This document shows positions 39,627-48,673 of a DNA stretch of 64,000 nucleotides, one piece after another (position 1 is the first letter of the stretch; each line of letters opens with the position of its first letter). Position numbers and translations under genes: made by a program. The stretch comes from Mucilaginibacter sp. (GTDB taxonomy: Bacteria > Bacteroidota > Bacteroidia > Sphingobacteriales > Sphingobacteriaceae), in assembly GCF_025362475.1 (NCBI RefSeq), contig NZ_JANYGH010000079.1, positions 62,001-126,000 on the forward strand, read 5' to 3'. The notes beneath the pieces were generated by a model. That model made no database searches. It was not told where the DNA came from and was given only the letters and a program-made list of their open reading frames with translations.

Positions 39627-40199
39627 ATGGCTACTGAAAATCAATTATTAGATCCACGGCATTGGGTTAAGGCGCATGCAGATTACCTGTACGGTTACGC
39701 GCTGCCACGCTTAAATGATGAAGAACAGGCTAAAGACCTAGTGCAGGAAACATTTTTAGCGGCCCTTGAAAGAAAAGATAAGTTTGAAGGAAAAAGCTCC
39801 GAACGTACCTGGCTCACCGCTATCCTTAAAAACAAAATAATTGATGTGTACCGCAAAAAATCATCGGGCCTAAAAATGGCCGACGTTAAAGAGGCCGAAG
39901 AAGAGCAGCAGGATTTTTTTGATGCTGATAACGGGCATTGGAACAAAGCTCATTATCCCCAGCCTTTTGGTATTGAAGATCATGACCCATTGACCGGTAA
40001 GGAGTTTAACCAGATACTTCAAAAGTGCCTTCAAAAACTGCCGGCTTTATGGATGGCTGTTTTTACAATGAAGCACATTGATGATGCGGCTACAGATATC
40101 ATCTGCAACGATCTGAAGGTTACACAGGCCAACTTTTGGGTAATTATACACCGGGCCAAATTAAACCTGAGGGCATGTCTTCAAAGGAACTGGATTTAA
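39627..40199 (+). CDS. ECF-type sigma-70 family factor
   Basis: 190 aa; DEEQAKDLVQETFLAALERKDKFEGKSSERTWLTAILKNKIIDVYRKK; sigma-4 helix VTQANFWVIIHRAKLNLR. Confidence 0.92.
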   Translation: MATENQLLDPRHWVKAHADYLYGYALPRLNDEEQAKDLVQETFLAALERKDKFEGKSSERTWLTAILKNKIIDVYRKKSSGLKMADVKEAEEEQQDFFDADNGHWNKAHYPQPFGIEDHDPLTGKEFNQILQKCLQKLPALWMAVFTMKHIDDAATDIICNDLKVTQANFWVIIHRAKLNLRACLQRNWI

Positions 40200-40209
40200 A
40201 GAAATTTAT

Positions 40210-40488
40210 ATGAGCCCACTAAAAAACATCATTTACAACTGCAGGCAAGCTACTTTTTTGATAGAGAAAAAACAGCTCCAAAAATTAGGGTTTCGCGAAA
40301 CTATAGAGTTGAGGATACACCTTGCAGGTTGTTCAATATGTATATTATATAACCAGCAAAGCCGCATTATCCACGAAATGGTAAAGCAGCTTTTTCTCGA
40401 TTCTATGAAAACATCGGGCACAAGGCTTGATGACGACTTTAAACAGGAATTACAGGAACGCATAGATGCCGAGTTAAATAAAAAATAA
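40210..40488 (+). CDS. putative anti-sigma factor (HC2-type zinc finger)
   Basis: 92 aa; CRQATFLIEKK...IELRIHLAGCSICILY (HxxxCxxC); 10 nt after the sigma gene. Confidence 0.75.
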   Translation: MSPLKNIIYNCRQATFLIEKKQLQKLGFRETIELRIHLAGCSICILYNQQSRIIHEMVKQLFLDSMKTSGTRLDDDFKQELQERIDAELNKK

Positions 40489-40550
40489 AATACTTTGTAA
40501 GGCTTATCCAAACCGCCCGACTAAGGTTGAAATGTTAATATAAAACCAAC

Positions 40551-40835
40551 ATGAAAACTAAAAATCAAAGTATGAAAACAATTATTTCAGGCGCATTGGC
40601 AGCAACCGTACTTGCTGTTTGTTTAACTCTTAACGTACAGGCTAAATCTCTATCTCCTGTTTTATCAAACGGATCAACTACAGCAATGAGCGATACCGGC
40701 AAAATGGCTAAAGATAAAATGAAGATGGCCAAAATGGAAAAGAAAAAAATGGCCAAAATGGACAATGATAAGATGAAGATGGATAAGAAGATGGACAAAA
40801 AGAAAATGACTAAGGATACTGCAAGTAAAATGTAG
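40551..40835 (+). CDS. secreted Met/Lys-rich repeat protein (MXKDX-like)
   Basis: 94 aa; signal peptide then KMAKDKMKMAKMEKKKMAKMDNDKMKMDKKMDKKKMTKDTASKM. Confidence 0.7.
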   Translation: MKTKNQSMKTIISGALAATVLAVCLTLNVQAKSLSPVLSNGSTTAMSDTGKMAKDKMKMAKMEKKKMAKMDNDKMKMDKKMDKKKMTKDTASKM

Positions 40836-40858
40836 GTTGTTTTTGTTTTTTGATCGTT

Positions 40859-40890
40859 GGAGGGAGGTGATGCTCCCTCTTTTTTTTAAT
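40859..40890 (+). terminator. intrinsic terminator
   Basis: GGAGGGAG-gtgatg-CTCCCTC-TTTTTTTT. Confidence 0.8.
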
Positions 40891-40911
40891 TCCAATTTTT
40901 AAACAACTCAA

Positions 40912-41490
40912 ATGAAAAAGTATTTATTTATTATGATGCTGGCTTTTGCCGGCCTGCAGCTTTCGGCGCAAACCGGGCTTAAAAAAGGTGATGATGCTCC
41001 GACTTTTAGCGCGATAGATAATTCAGGCAAATCAGTCGACCTGAAAACATTACTAAAAGCCCACAAATCGGTGGCGCTGTTTTTTTACAGGGGCGAGTGG
41101 TGCCCTTATTGCAATAAGCATATCCAACAGTTACAGGATTCACTGCAGCTGCTTAGCGCAAAAGGGGCTTACGTAATTGCTGTAACACCCGAAACCAAAG
41201 AGAACATTAGCAAAACCATTCAAAAAACCCGCGCATCGTTTTCTATTGTTCAGGATAAAGGATACAGCATCATGAAGGATTATAAAGTTAACTATACTTT
41301 GGACGATGCCACAGTTGAAAAATACAAAAGCTTTGGCCTCGATCTTAATAAAAGCAACGGCAATACCGATCATGTACTACCCGTACCAGCAACTTATGTT
41401 ATTAATCAATCGGGCAAGATCGCTTTCGTGCACTTTAATAAGGATTATACCAGGCGTGCATCTGTAAATGATATCATGCAGGAGCTTTAA
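40912..41490 (+). CDS. peroxiredoxin-like (AhpC/TSA) secreted protein
   Basis: 192 aa; signal peptide; VALFFYRGEWCPYCNKHIQQLQD. Confidence 0.88.
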   Translation: MKKYLFIMMLAFAGLQLSAQTGLKKGDDAPTFSAIDNSGKSVDLKTLLKAHKSVALFFYRGEWCPYCNKHIQQLQDSLQLLSAKGAYVIAVTPETKENISKTIQKTRASFSIVQDKGYSIMKDYKVNYTLDDATVEKYKSFGLDLNKSNGNTDHVLPVPATYVINQSGKIAFVHFNKDYTRRASVNDIMQEL

Positions 41491-41530
41491 TAGTATTATA
41501 CCCCTAAATAATGGCAAGTAATTGCAACAG

Positions 41531-41560
41531 ATCAGGTTCATTTGGGCCTGATTTTTTTGT
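41531..41560 (+). terminator. terminator-like hairpin
   Basis: ATCAGG-ttcatttggg-CCTGAT-TTTTTT. Confidence 0.6.
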
Positions 41561-41597
41561 GCTGTTTTGAAGCGGGCTTGCTATATTTACCATTACT

Positions 41598-42107
41598 ATG
41601 AAAAAGCTGTTATTACTTGTTTTGCTGTATAGCACTGCTGCCTTTGCACAGGAAAAATTGAACCCCACTCAAAAGTTCAGCATTACAGGGCAGGTAACAA
41701 AAGAGTCGGTGATTACTATTGATTCTATTTTGCAGTATAAAGTACATGACATTGGCGAAATGAACGTCACCAACCACCTTGGTGAGTTTAAACATAAGGA
41801 CGATCAATTAAAAGGTGTTCTGCTGAAAGATATTTTAAGCCATACCACGTTTAAAACCGCCAGCCCCAAATTGTTGAGCCAGTTTTATTTTGTTTGCCAG
41901 GGTGCTGATGGCTACAAAGTAGTTTACTCATGGAACGAATTATTCAATACCGAAGTAGGCAACCATGTTTTTATCCTTACGGAGAAAAATGGAGTCAAAG
42001 CTGATAAAATGCCCGAAAGCCTGCAAATGAGTTCGGCTGCTGATTTTAAAACCGGTCGCAGGTATTTGCACAACCTGGATAAAATAATTGTAAAACAGGC
42101 CGAATAG
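41598..42107 (+). CDS. secreted molybdopterin-oxidoreductase-domain-like protein
   Basis: 169 aa; signal peptide; KFSITGQVTKESVITIDSILQY, LKGVLLKDILSH, DGYKVVYSWNELFN. Confidence 0.6.
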   Translation: MKKLLLLVLLYSTAAFAQEKLNPTQKFSITGQVTKESVITIDSILQYKVHDIGEMNVTNHLGEFKHKDDQLKGVLLKDILSHTTFKTASPKLLSQFYFVCQGADGYKVVYSWNELFNTEVGNHVFILTEKNGVKADKMPESLQMSSAADFKTGRRYLHNLDKIIVKQAE

Positions 42108-42113
42108 GTTACC

Positions 42114-42743
42114 ATGTTTAAACAGTTTAACCACGCCAATTACCACGCCATTTGCGATGAGCTTGCCTTAGCTGATGCCGATTTGGCTGTAATTATCAAT
42201 ACCTATGGCTATCCACCGCTATGGTCAAGGCCAAACACGTTCGAAACCCTGGTGCACATCATCCTGGAGCAACAGGTATCGCTGGCGTCAGCACTATCCG
42301 CATTAAATAAACTACGGGAGCGGGTTCAGGAAATAACCCCGGCCAGGGTATTGTTATTAACCGACGAAGAGTTTAAAGCCTGTTATTTCAGTCGACAAAA
42401 AACCACCTATACCAAATATTTAGCAGAGGCTATGATCAACGGGCAAATCAACCTCCAAGAACTGGAGCAACTGCCTGATGAAATTGTTCGGGCCAAACTT
42501 ATTGCCCTCAAAGGCATCGGCAACTGGACGGCCGACGTGTATTTGATGTTTGTATTACAGCATGCCGATATTTTCCCCATCGGTGATCTGGCAGCGGTAA
42601 ATGCTTTGAAAAGAGTAAAATTGCTACCCAAAGATATTTCAAAACAAGAAATGATTGCGATAACCGAACAATGGGCGCCTTATAAAACTATCGCAAGTAT
42701 GCTGTTATGGCATTGGTATTTATCGGCACCGAGGAATAGCTAA
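42114..42743 (+). CDS. DNA-3-methyladenine glycosylase family (HhH-GPD, AlkA-like)
   Basis: 209 aa; FETLVHIILEQQVSLASA, LIALKGIGNWTADVYLMFVLQHADIFPIGDLA (HhH and catalytic Asp). Confidence 0.9.
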   Translation: MFKQFNHANYHAICDELALADADLAVIINTYGYPPLWSRPNTFETLVHIILEQQVSLASALSALNKLRERVQEITPARVLLLTDEEFKACYFSRQKTTYTKYLAEAMINGQINLQELEQLPDEIVRAKLIALKGIGNWTADVYLMFVLQHADIFPIGDLAAVNALKRVKLLPKDISKQEMIAITEQWAPYKTIASMLLWHWYLSAPRNS

Positions 42744-42756
42744 AATAAACGGAGAA

Positions 42757-42789
42757 AGACTTACGAAGTTTTAAAAACTTCGTAAGTCT
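42757..42789. repeat. palindrome AGACTTACGAAGTTTT-a-AAAACTTCGTAAGTCT
   Basis: Perfect 16-bp arms with a 1-nt centre. Confidence 0.85.
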
Positions 42790-42847
42790 GGGATTCTACG
42801 GCTTGTCATGGATAGGTTCTACCTATGACGTATTTACTAAAAACGCT

Positions 42848-42975
42848 TTTGTCATCCTGAGGAACGAAGGATCTACTCTCCGCTATGCTTCTTTGACCTT
42901 TACAGTCTGCGAATAGATCCTTCGTTCCTCAGGATGACAAACTTTTCCAACGTCATTTTCCTTTCAGTGTCTCCC
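42848..42975. repeat. dispersed palindromic repeat, GTCATCCTGA family, copy 2
   Basis: 31-bp arms TTTGTCATCCTGAGGAACGAAGGATCTACTC (42848-42878) / GAATAGATCCTTCGTTCCTCAGGATGACAAA (42911-42941), 1 mismatch; 3' tail similar to copy 1. Confidence 0.88.
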
Positions 42976-43022
42976 GGATAGTAAAACTCGCAATGACATC
43001 ACTTATAATACCCTATGGCAGG

Positions 43023-45650
43023 CTATACGTTAAACAACCCGTTCCGCTCCTGTTCCTGGTAGTTTTGTACCGTTTCAATGGCGTTATCAACTACATCGCT
43101 TAAAGCGGTAATGAAAGTACCGGGTTTGGCAAGGCTCATAGCATGCTTTATGGCATCAATTTCTTTTGGCACTACTTCTATAGGCTTATCCGGATTAACT
43201 GATTTAATCCCTTCTATAAGCAAGCTCAAAATATTTTCTGCAGTACGCCCGCGCAGGTGTTTTTCCTGGCGAAGGATGATATAATCAAACATTTCGGCAG
43301 ATATTTTTCCAAGCTCGCGGATATCATCATCGCGCCTGTCGCCGGTACCTGCTATAATACCTATTTTCAATGGCGAATCGATATGCCTTAAAAACTCTCT
43401 GATACCATTATATCCGTCAGGGTTGTGGGCAAAATCAATCATGAAACGGAAATCCCTAAACTCAAAAATATTCATGCGACCCGGTGTTTGCGCTGCCGAT
43501 GGAATAAAGGTTTCCAATGAGGTTTTAATATCTTCCGTTTTGAAGCCCCATAAAAACGTAGCTAAAGTTGCCGCCAGCACATTTTCAATCATAAAAGGAA
43601 CGGTACCACCAAAGGTTAGCGGGATAAGAATAGTACGTTGTACCCTTATCTTCCAGTCGCCTTTTTGTATAGTGATAAACCCGTTTTCGCATATTGCAGC
43701 GATACCGCCCTTACGGCAATGCGATTTAATGATCGGGTTATTCTCGTTCCTGCTAAAATAAGCGATGTTACAATCTGCCTTATTGCCTATGCGTACACAA
43801 TATTCGTTATCAGCATTTAAAACGCCCCAGCCATCTTTTTTAACAGAGTTGAGCACTACACTTTTTACCCTTGCCAAATCATCAAGCGTATGGATATCAG
43901 AAAGGCCCAGGTGATCTTCCTGAATATTGGTTACTACACCAATATCGCAAAAGCCAAAGCCCAAGCCCGAGCGCAGGATGCCGCCGCGGGCGGTTTCCAA
44001 TACTGCAAAATCAACAGTAGGGTCTTTCAAAATAAACTCAGAGCTTACAGGGCCAGTAGTATCACCCTTTAACATCATGGTATTTTGCACATAAATACCA
44101 TCAGAGGTAGTAAAGCCCACCCTATGCCCATTATTTTTAACAATGTGCGCAATTAAACGGGTAGTGGTGGTTTTACCATTGGTGCCAGTAACAGCAATAA
44201 TGGGAATCCTTGCCGATTTCCCGGTTGGATAAAGCATATCAAGCACATGCCCGGCAACGTTACGTGGTAAGCCCTCGCTGGGTGCAATATGCATCCTGAA
44301 GCCAGGCGCTGCGTTAACCTCCAATACTACGCCTCCATTTTCGGTAAGGGGCTCATGAAGATTTTCGGCCATGATATCAATACCGCAGATATCCAGGCCA
44401 ATTATTTTCGAGATCCTTTCGCAAATAAAAATATTCTGCGGGTGTACATGGTCGGTAACATCAACAGACGTGCCGCCGGTGCTCAGGTTGGCGGTTGATT
44501 TTACAAATACTTTTTCGCCATTAGCAGGTATGGTATCCAGGGTATAACCCTTCTTTTCCAGCAGGTCAATCGTATCCCGGTCAATACCAATCAGCGTAAG
44601 CACATTTTCATGCCCATAACCGCGGCGTGGGTCGGTATTTTCCTTGTCAATAAGTTGCTGTATGGTTAATATTCCATCACCTTTAACATGGGCCGGATCG
44701 CGCAGGGCGGCGGCTACCATTTTATTATCAATTACCAGTACCCTAAAATCATAGCCGGTAACAAAACGCTCAACAATAACTTTATGTGATATTTTGGCAG
44801 CATGCTCATAAGCATCCATCGCCTCGGCTTCGGTTCGGATATTGATAGAAATACCCCTCCCATGATTACCATTCAGCGGTTTAAATACCAACGGGAAACC
44901 CACCTTGCGGATTGCCTCGGCCACTCCCTCTGCCGATGAAATGGTAATGCCTTTGGCAACAGGAATGGCCTGCTCCTGCAGCATGCGTTTGGTTTCATCT
45001 TTATTACTGGCAATATCAACCGCAATACTGCTGGTTTTCTCGGTCATGGTAGCGCGAAAACGCACCTGGTTTTTACCATAACCTAACTGCACCAGGGATT
45101 GATTGTTAAGTCTGATCCAGGGAATATCCCTTGCTATCGCTTCTTCAACAATTGATCCTGTACTTGGCCCTAAACGGGTATGTTCGCGAATCTCGCGCAT
45201 TTCCTGAATATCAGAGTCAAGATCATACTCCTCGCCCTTGATCAAAGCCTGGGCAATGCGCACTGCCGATTCAGCTGCAAATACCCCTACTTTTTCTTCA
45301 AGATAGGCAAATACTACATTATATACCCCTTTGGTTTTAGTTTCGCGGGTACGGCCAAAGCCGGTATCCATGCCTGCCAGGGTTTGTATTTCAAGTGCAA
45401 TATGCTCTATAACGTGGCCCATCCAGGTACCAGCAATAACCCGCTGAAAAAAACCTCCCGGTACACCCGGCGAACAGCGGTGAGTATATAATGATGGCAG
45501 TAAGCTTTCCAGGCGTTCATAAAAACCGTCAATTTCGTTAGATGGCTTGTGCTCCATCTCCTGCAGGTCAAGCCGCATTTGTATTAATTTTTTGCGGCGG
45601 ATGCTCCAGATGTTCGGTCCGCGCAGTACTTGTATATTCTCGATCTTCAT
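43023..45650 (-). CDS. cphA: cyanophycin synthetase
   Basis: 875 aa; MKIENIQVLRGPNIWSIRRKKLIQMRLDL; ATP-grasp FVTGYDFRVLVIDNKMVAAALRDPAHV; Mur-ligase P-loop IAVTGTNGKTTTTRLIAHI. Confidence 0.96.
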   Translation of the reverse strand: MKIENIQVLRGPNIWSIRRKKLIQMRLDLQEMEHKPSNEIDGFYERLESLLPSLYTHRCSPGVPGGFFQRVIAGTWMGHVIEHIALEIQTLAGMDTGFGRTRETKTKGVYNVVFAYLEEKVGVFAAESAVRIAQALIKGEEYDLDSDIQEMREIREHTRLGPSTGSIVEEAIARDIPWIRLNNQSLVQLGYGKNQVRFRATMTEKTSSIAVDIASNKDETKRMLQEQAIPVAKGITISSAEGVAEAIRKVGFPLVFKPLNGNHGRGISINIRTEAEAMDAYEHAAKISHKVIVERFVTGYDFRVLVIDNKMVAAALRDPAHVKGDGILTIQQLIDKENTDPRRGYGHENVLTLIGIDRDTIDLLEKKGYTLDTIPANGEKVFVKSTANLSTGGTSVDVTDHVHPQNIFICERISKIIGLDICGIDIMAENLHEPLTENGGVVLEVNAAPGFRMHIAPSEGLPRNVAGHVLDMLYPTGKSARIPIIAVTGTNGKTTTTRLIAHIVKNNGHRVGFTTSDGIYVQNTMMLKGDTTGPVSSEFILKDPTVDFAVLETARGGILRSGLGFGFCDIGVVTNIQEDHLGLSDIHTLDDLARVKSVVLNSVKKDGWGVLNADNEYCVRIGNKADCNIAYFSRNENNPIIKSHCRKGGIAAICENGFITIQKGDWKIRVQRTILIPLTFGGTVPFMIENVLAATLATFLWGFKTEDIKTSLETFIPSAAQTPGRMNIFEFRDFRFMIDFAHNPDGYNGIREFLRHIDSPLKIGIIAGTGDRRDDDIRELGKISAEMFDYIILRQEKHLRGRTAENILSLLIEGIKSVNPDKPIEVVPKEIDAIKHAMSLAKPGTFITALSDVVDNAIETVQNYQEQERNGLFNV

Positions 45651-45784
45651 ACGTATGTTACGAAATTTTTAAACGGCTTTTTTTCTTTAAAACTATAAAA
45701 CTTAATAGGGTATTTAAAATTTTTAAAGGTAAAAAGGCATTATTTGTTTATAACAGACTGTGTTTTTGATGCATTTTATCGTAA

Positions 45785-45915
45785 TTTGTATTGTAAAATC
45801 AGTTGATTAGTTGAATTAAGGTGATTTAGTGCATGTTTATCTGATAAATAATTAGAAATTTTAGGTAGCTCAATCAACTTTGTCAACCCAATCAGCTTTA
45901 ACAACCAAATTAAAA
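45785..45915. repeat. degenerate inverted/tandem array of aatcaactt-type units between divergent cphA and cphB
   Basis: gttgattagttgaattaaggtgattta on the left; CAATCAACTTTGTCAACC-CAATCAGCTTTAACAACC tandem on the right. Confidence 0.5.
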
Positions 45916-45920
45916 AAAGC

Positions 45921-46841
45921 ATGATTGTCCCGAAAGGAAAACTAATAATTATAGGTGGCGCGGTTGATATGGGGAGTAACGTAACCATACAGGAACACAT
46001 TTTACAGCCAGATTATATTAAATTTTTTGAACAGGGCATTTTACGGCGGATTATTACTGAGTCTGCTAAGCACGAAGGTTCGTTGGTTGAAGTTATTACT
46101 ACTGCCTCCCAAATTCCGGAGCTGGTGGGCGATGAGTACATAAAGGCATTTGGGCAGCTAAATGTTACCAATGTTAATGTACTACACATAAAAAGCCGTG
46201 AAGATGCGGCAAATAAAAATTACCTTGAGCGCATCCGTAAGGCAGACGTAGTGATGTTTAGTGGCGGCGATCAGCTTAGGCTAACCGCTATTTTTGGTGG
46301 TACCGAATTTTTACAGATCCTGAAACAACGTTTCAGGAATGAAAACTTTGTAATAGCGGGCACATCGGCAGGGGCGGCAGCAGCCTCAACCCACATGATC
46401 TATCGCGGCCAAAGTAACGAAGCCCTCATTAAAGGCGAAGTACAGATTACCGCCGGGCTTGGCTTTATTGATTCTGTTATAGTTGATACCCATTTTGTAC
46501 AGCGTGGCCGCATTGGCCGGCTCATGTATGCCGTAGCAACCAACCCGGGCATCCTGGGTATTGGCCTGGGCGAAGATGCGGGCTTATTGATTACAGAAGG
46601 TAATATGATGGAGGCTATAGGATCAGGCCTTATTATTTTGGTTGATGGCAGAAGCATTGTTGCCACCAATATCTATGACGTGGAATTAGGCTCGCCGGTA
46701 TCCATCGAAAATTTAAAGGTGCATGTCATGTCTATTTATGATAAATATGATCTTACACAACATCGTTTACTCATAAAAAAAGCGGTTAAGGTTGAAGACG
46801 GAGTTTTTATTCAGGCCCCCGATAGCGACCTTTTACAATAA
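45921..46841 (+). CDS. cphB: cyanophycinase (S51 family)
   Basis: 306 aa; GKLIIIGGAVDMGSN, VVMFSGGDQLRL, FVIAGTSAGAAAAS, FVQRGRIGRL. Confidence 0.95.
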   Translation: MIVPKGKLIIIGGAVDMGSNVTIQEHILQPDYIKFFEQGILRRIITESAKHEGSLVEVITTASQIPELVGDEYIKAFGQLNVTNVNVLHIKSREDAANKNYLERIRKADVVMFSGGDQLRLTAIFGGTEFLQILKQRFRNENFVIAGTSAGAAAASTHMIYRGQSNEALIKGEVQITAGLGFIDSVIVDTHFVQRGRIGRLMYAVATNPGILGIGLGEDAGLLITEGNMMEAIGSGLIILVDGRSIVATNIYDVELGSPVSIENLKVHVMSIYDKYDLTQHRLLIKKAVKVEDGVFIQAPDSDLLQ

Positions 46842-46994
46842 ATAACCTACTCCTCAGTTATAAAAAATGTTATCCTGAACTTGTTTCAGGATCTCACACG
46901 CTTGGTATAACCTTTAAGTTTACTTGTCCTGTGGGATGCTGAAATAAATTCGGCATGGCGAACTATATTTTTGAATCAATTTAAACAGTTCAAA

Positions 46995-47837
46995 ATGAAG
47001 ATCATTATTCATGGCGGTTTTTTCAGCGAATCGCAAACCAATCACGAGATAAAACAGGCCAAGCAACAAGCTTTAAAAGATATTGTGCAAGCCGGATACA
47101 GATACCTGCAAAACCATACCGCCCTGCAAACGGCGGTTTATACAGTTTGCCTCCTGGAGGATTGCGAATTATTTAATGCGGGTACGGGCTCACAAATACA
47201 AAGTGATGGTAAAATAAGGCTCAGCGCATCATTGATGGATGGCAAAACTCAAAAATTTTCTGGCGTGATCAATATTGAAGATGTAAAAAACCCTATTTGC
47301 ATCGCCGATAAACTCATGGCCTATGATGATCGTGTTTTAAGCGGCAAAGGCGCAAAAGAGTTTGCTACCAATAATGGGGTTGCCTATTACAACCCCGAAA
47401 CACCTCAGCGCCGCCATGAGTACGAAAAAAAATTAAGTGACTCCATCAGGCTGGGAACAGTGGGCTGCGTGGCGCTTGATGTTTACGGCAACCTGGCCGC
47501 GGCCACATCAACAGGAGGCAAGGGTTTTGAAATTCCGGGCCGGGTGAGTGATTCGGCAACTACAGCGGGTAATTATGCAAATACTTACGCCGGAATTTCA
47601 TGTACCGGTGTTGGCGAGGATATTGTAAGCGGATCTGTAGCCTCAAAAATTGTTACCAGAATTACCGATGGCATGGCCATATCTGCAGCTACTGAGAAAA
47701 CTTTGAATGAGTTGAAACCGTTTGATGGCTTTGCCGGGGTAATAGGAATATCAGCGGACGGTAAAATTTATCATGCCGATACACACCCATACATGGTGTG
47801 GGCACTGCATGATGGGGACGTGGAGGTTTTTGAATAA
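46995..47837 (+). CDS. iaaA: isoaspartyl peptidase/plant-type L-asparaginase (start at MKIIIHGG)
   Basis: FNAGTGSQIQSDGKIRLSASLMDG; autocleavage region RLGTVGCVALDVYGNLAAATSTGG. Confidence 0.9.
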   Translation: MKIIIHGGFFSESQTNHEIKQAKQQALKDIVQAGYRYLQNHTALQTAVYTVCLLEDCELFNAGTGSQIQSDGKIRLSASLMDGKTQKFSGVINIEDVKNPICIADKLMAYDDRVLSGKGAKEFATNNGVAYYNPETPQRRHEYEKKLSDSIRLGTVGCVALDVYGNLAAATSTGGKGFEIPGRVSDSATTAGNYANTYAGISCTGVGEDIVSGSVASKIVTRITDGMAISAATEKTLNELKPFDGFAGVIGISADGKIYHADTHPYMVWALHDGDVEVFE

Positions 47838-47981
47838 CAACATTATAGGCTTTTCTTGCGTTAAATGCAGGATAAACAAAATATCGCAACTATTTTACCC
47901 GGTTATAAGTATTGATTAGCTGGGTATTATGATTATATTTGTTTACTGATTAATTTATTAAACTCAGACAAGAAAAGTTAA

Positions 47982-48623
47982 ATGAGATATTTTTTCCTTA
48001 TTATCTTATGCTCAGTTAGCGTATCGGCGTCTGCGCAATGGTGGCAAAAACCCATAAATTCTATAAATAACGTATTTAAAAAGCACGAACGTTTTCCGCC
48101 GCTTGCCGGGTTAAAGGATAATTCTGTAAGCAAGTTGCCTACAGCTAAAATTGCCAAACTTAAAATTACTTCAAACATTCTTGAGCGTGCTCCTTATATG
48201 CTTTACATGCAAGAAATGTCGGTAATGAAAACGGCGCAGCATAATATGCGTTTTCGCGTTTACAATGCCGCCAGCTATAACTTTAGTGATCTGGCGCAGA
48301 TGTATTTAAAGCAAAATCGCCTGTCAGAAGCAAAATGGTATTTATTGCAAAGCCTCCAGATATCGCGCCAGCAAAACGACGACAGGCATACCATCACTAA
48401 TTTAATAGGGCTGGCTACCGTAAAGGCCGGTTATGGCGATTATACACAGGCGATGCAGGATCTTGATGAAGCCCGCGCCCTGGCTACTTCACATGGCCTT
48501 ACTATGGATGTAACAGCCATAAACAAACAAGCACGCTACCTGCAGGATAATAAATCGAACCCTAAAGCCGAGATCCGCTACGCTGAAACTGACGATACCG
48601 ATCAAAAAAAGGTAATTAAATAA
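47982..48623 (+). CDS. secreted TPR-like protein
   Basis: 213 aa; signal peptide; LAQMYLKQNRLSEAKWYLLQSLQIS. Confidence 0.65.
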   Translation: MRYFFLIILCSVSVSASAQWWQKPINSINNVFKKHERFPPLAGLKDNSVSKLPTAKIAKLKITSNILERAPYMLYMQEMSVMKTAQHNMRFRVYNAASYNFSDLAQMYLKQNRLSEAKWYLLQSLQISRQQNDDRHTITNLIGLATVKAGYGDYTQAMQDLDEARALATSHGLTMDVTAINKQARYLQDNKSNPKAEIRYAETDDTDQKKVIK

Positions 48624-48673
48624 CAGTTATCCTCACTTAAATAGCTGTTACCTTATTAAATATAACCTATTCC

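Noticed and set aside
43423-43761. 112-aa and other plus-strand ORFs antisense to cphA
   Set aside because: Shadow ORFs of a strongly supported gene.
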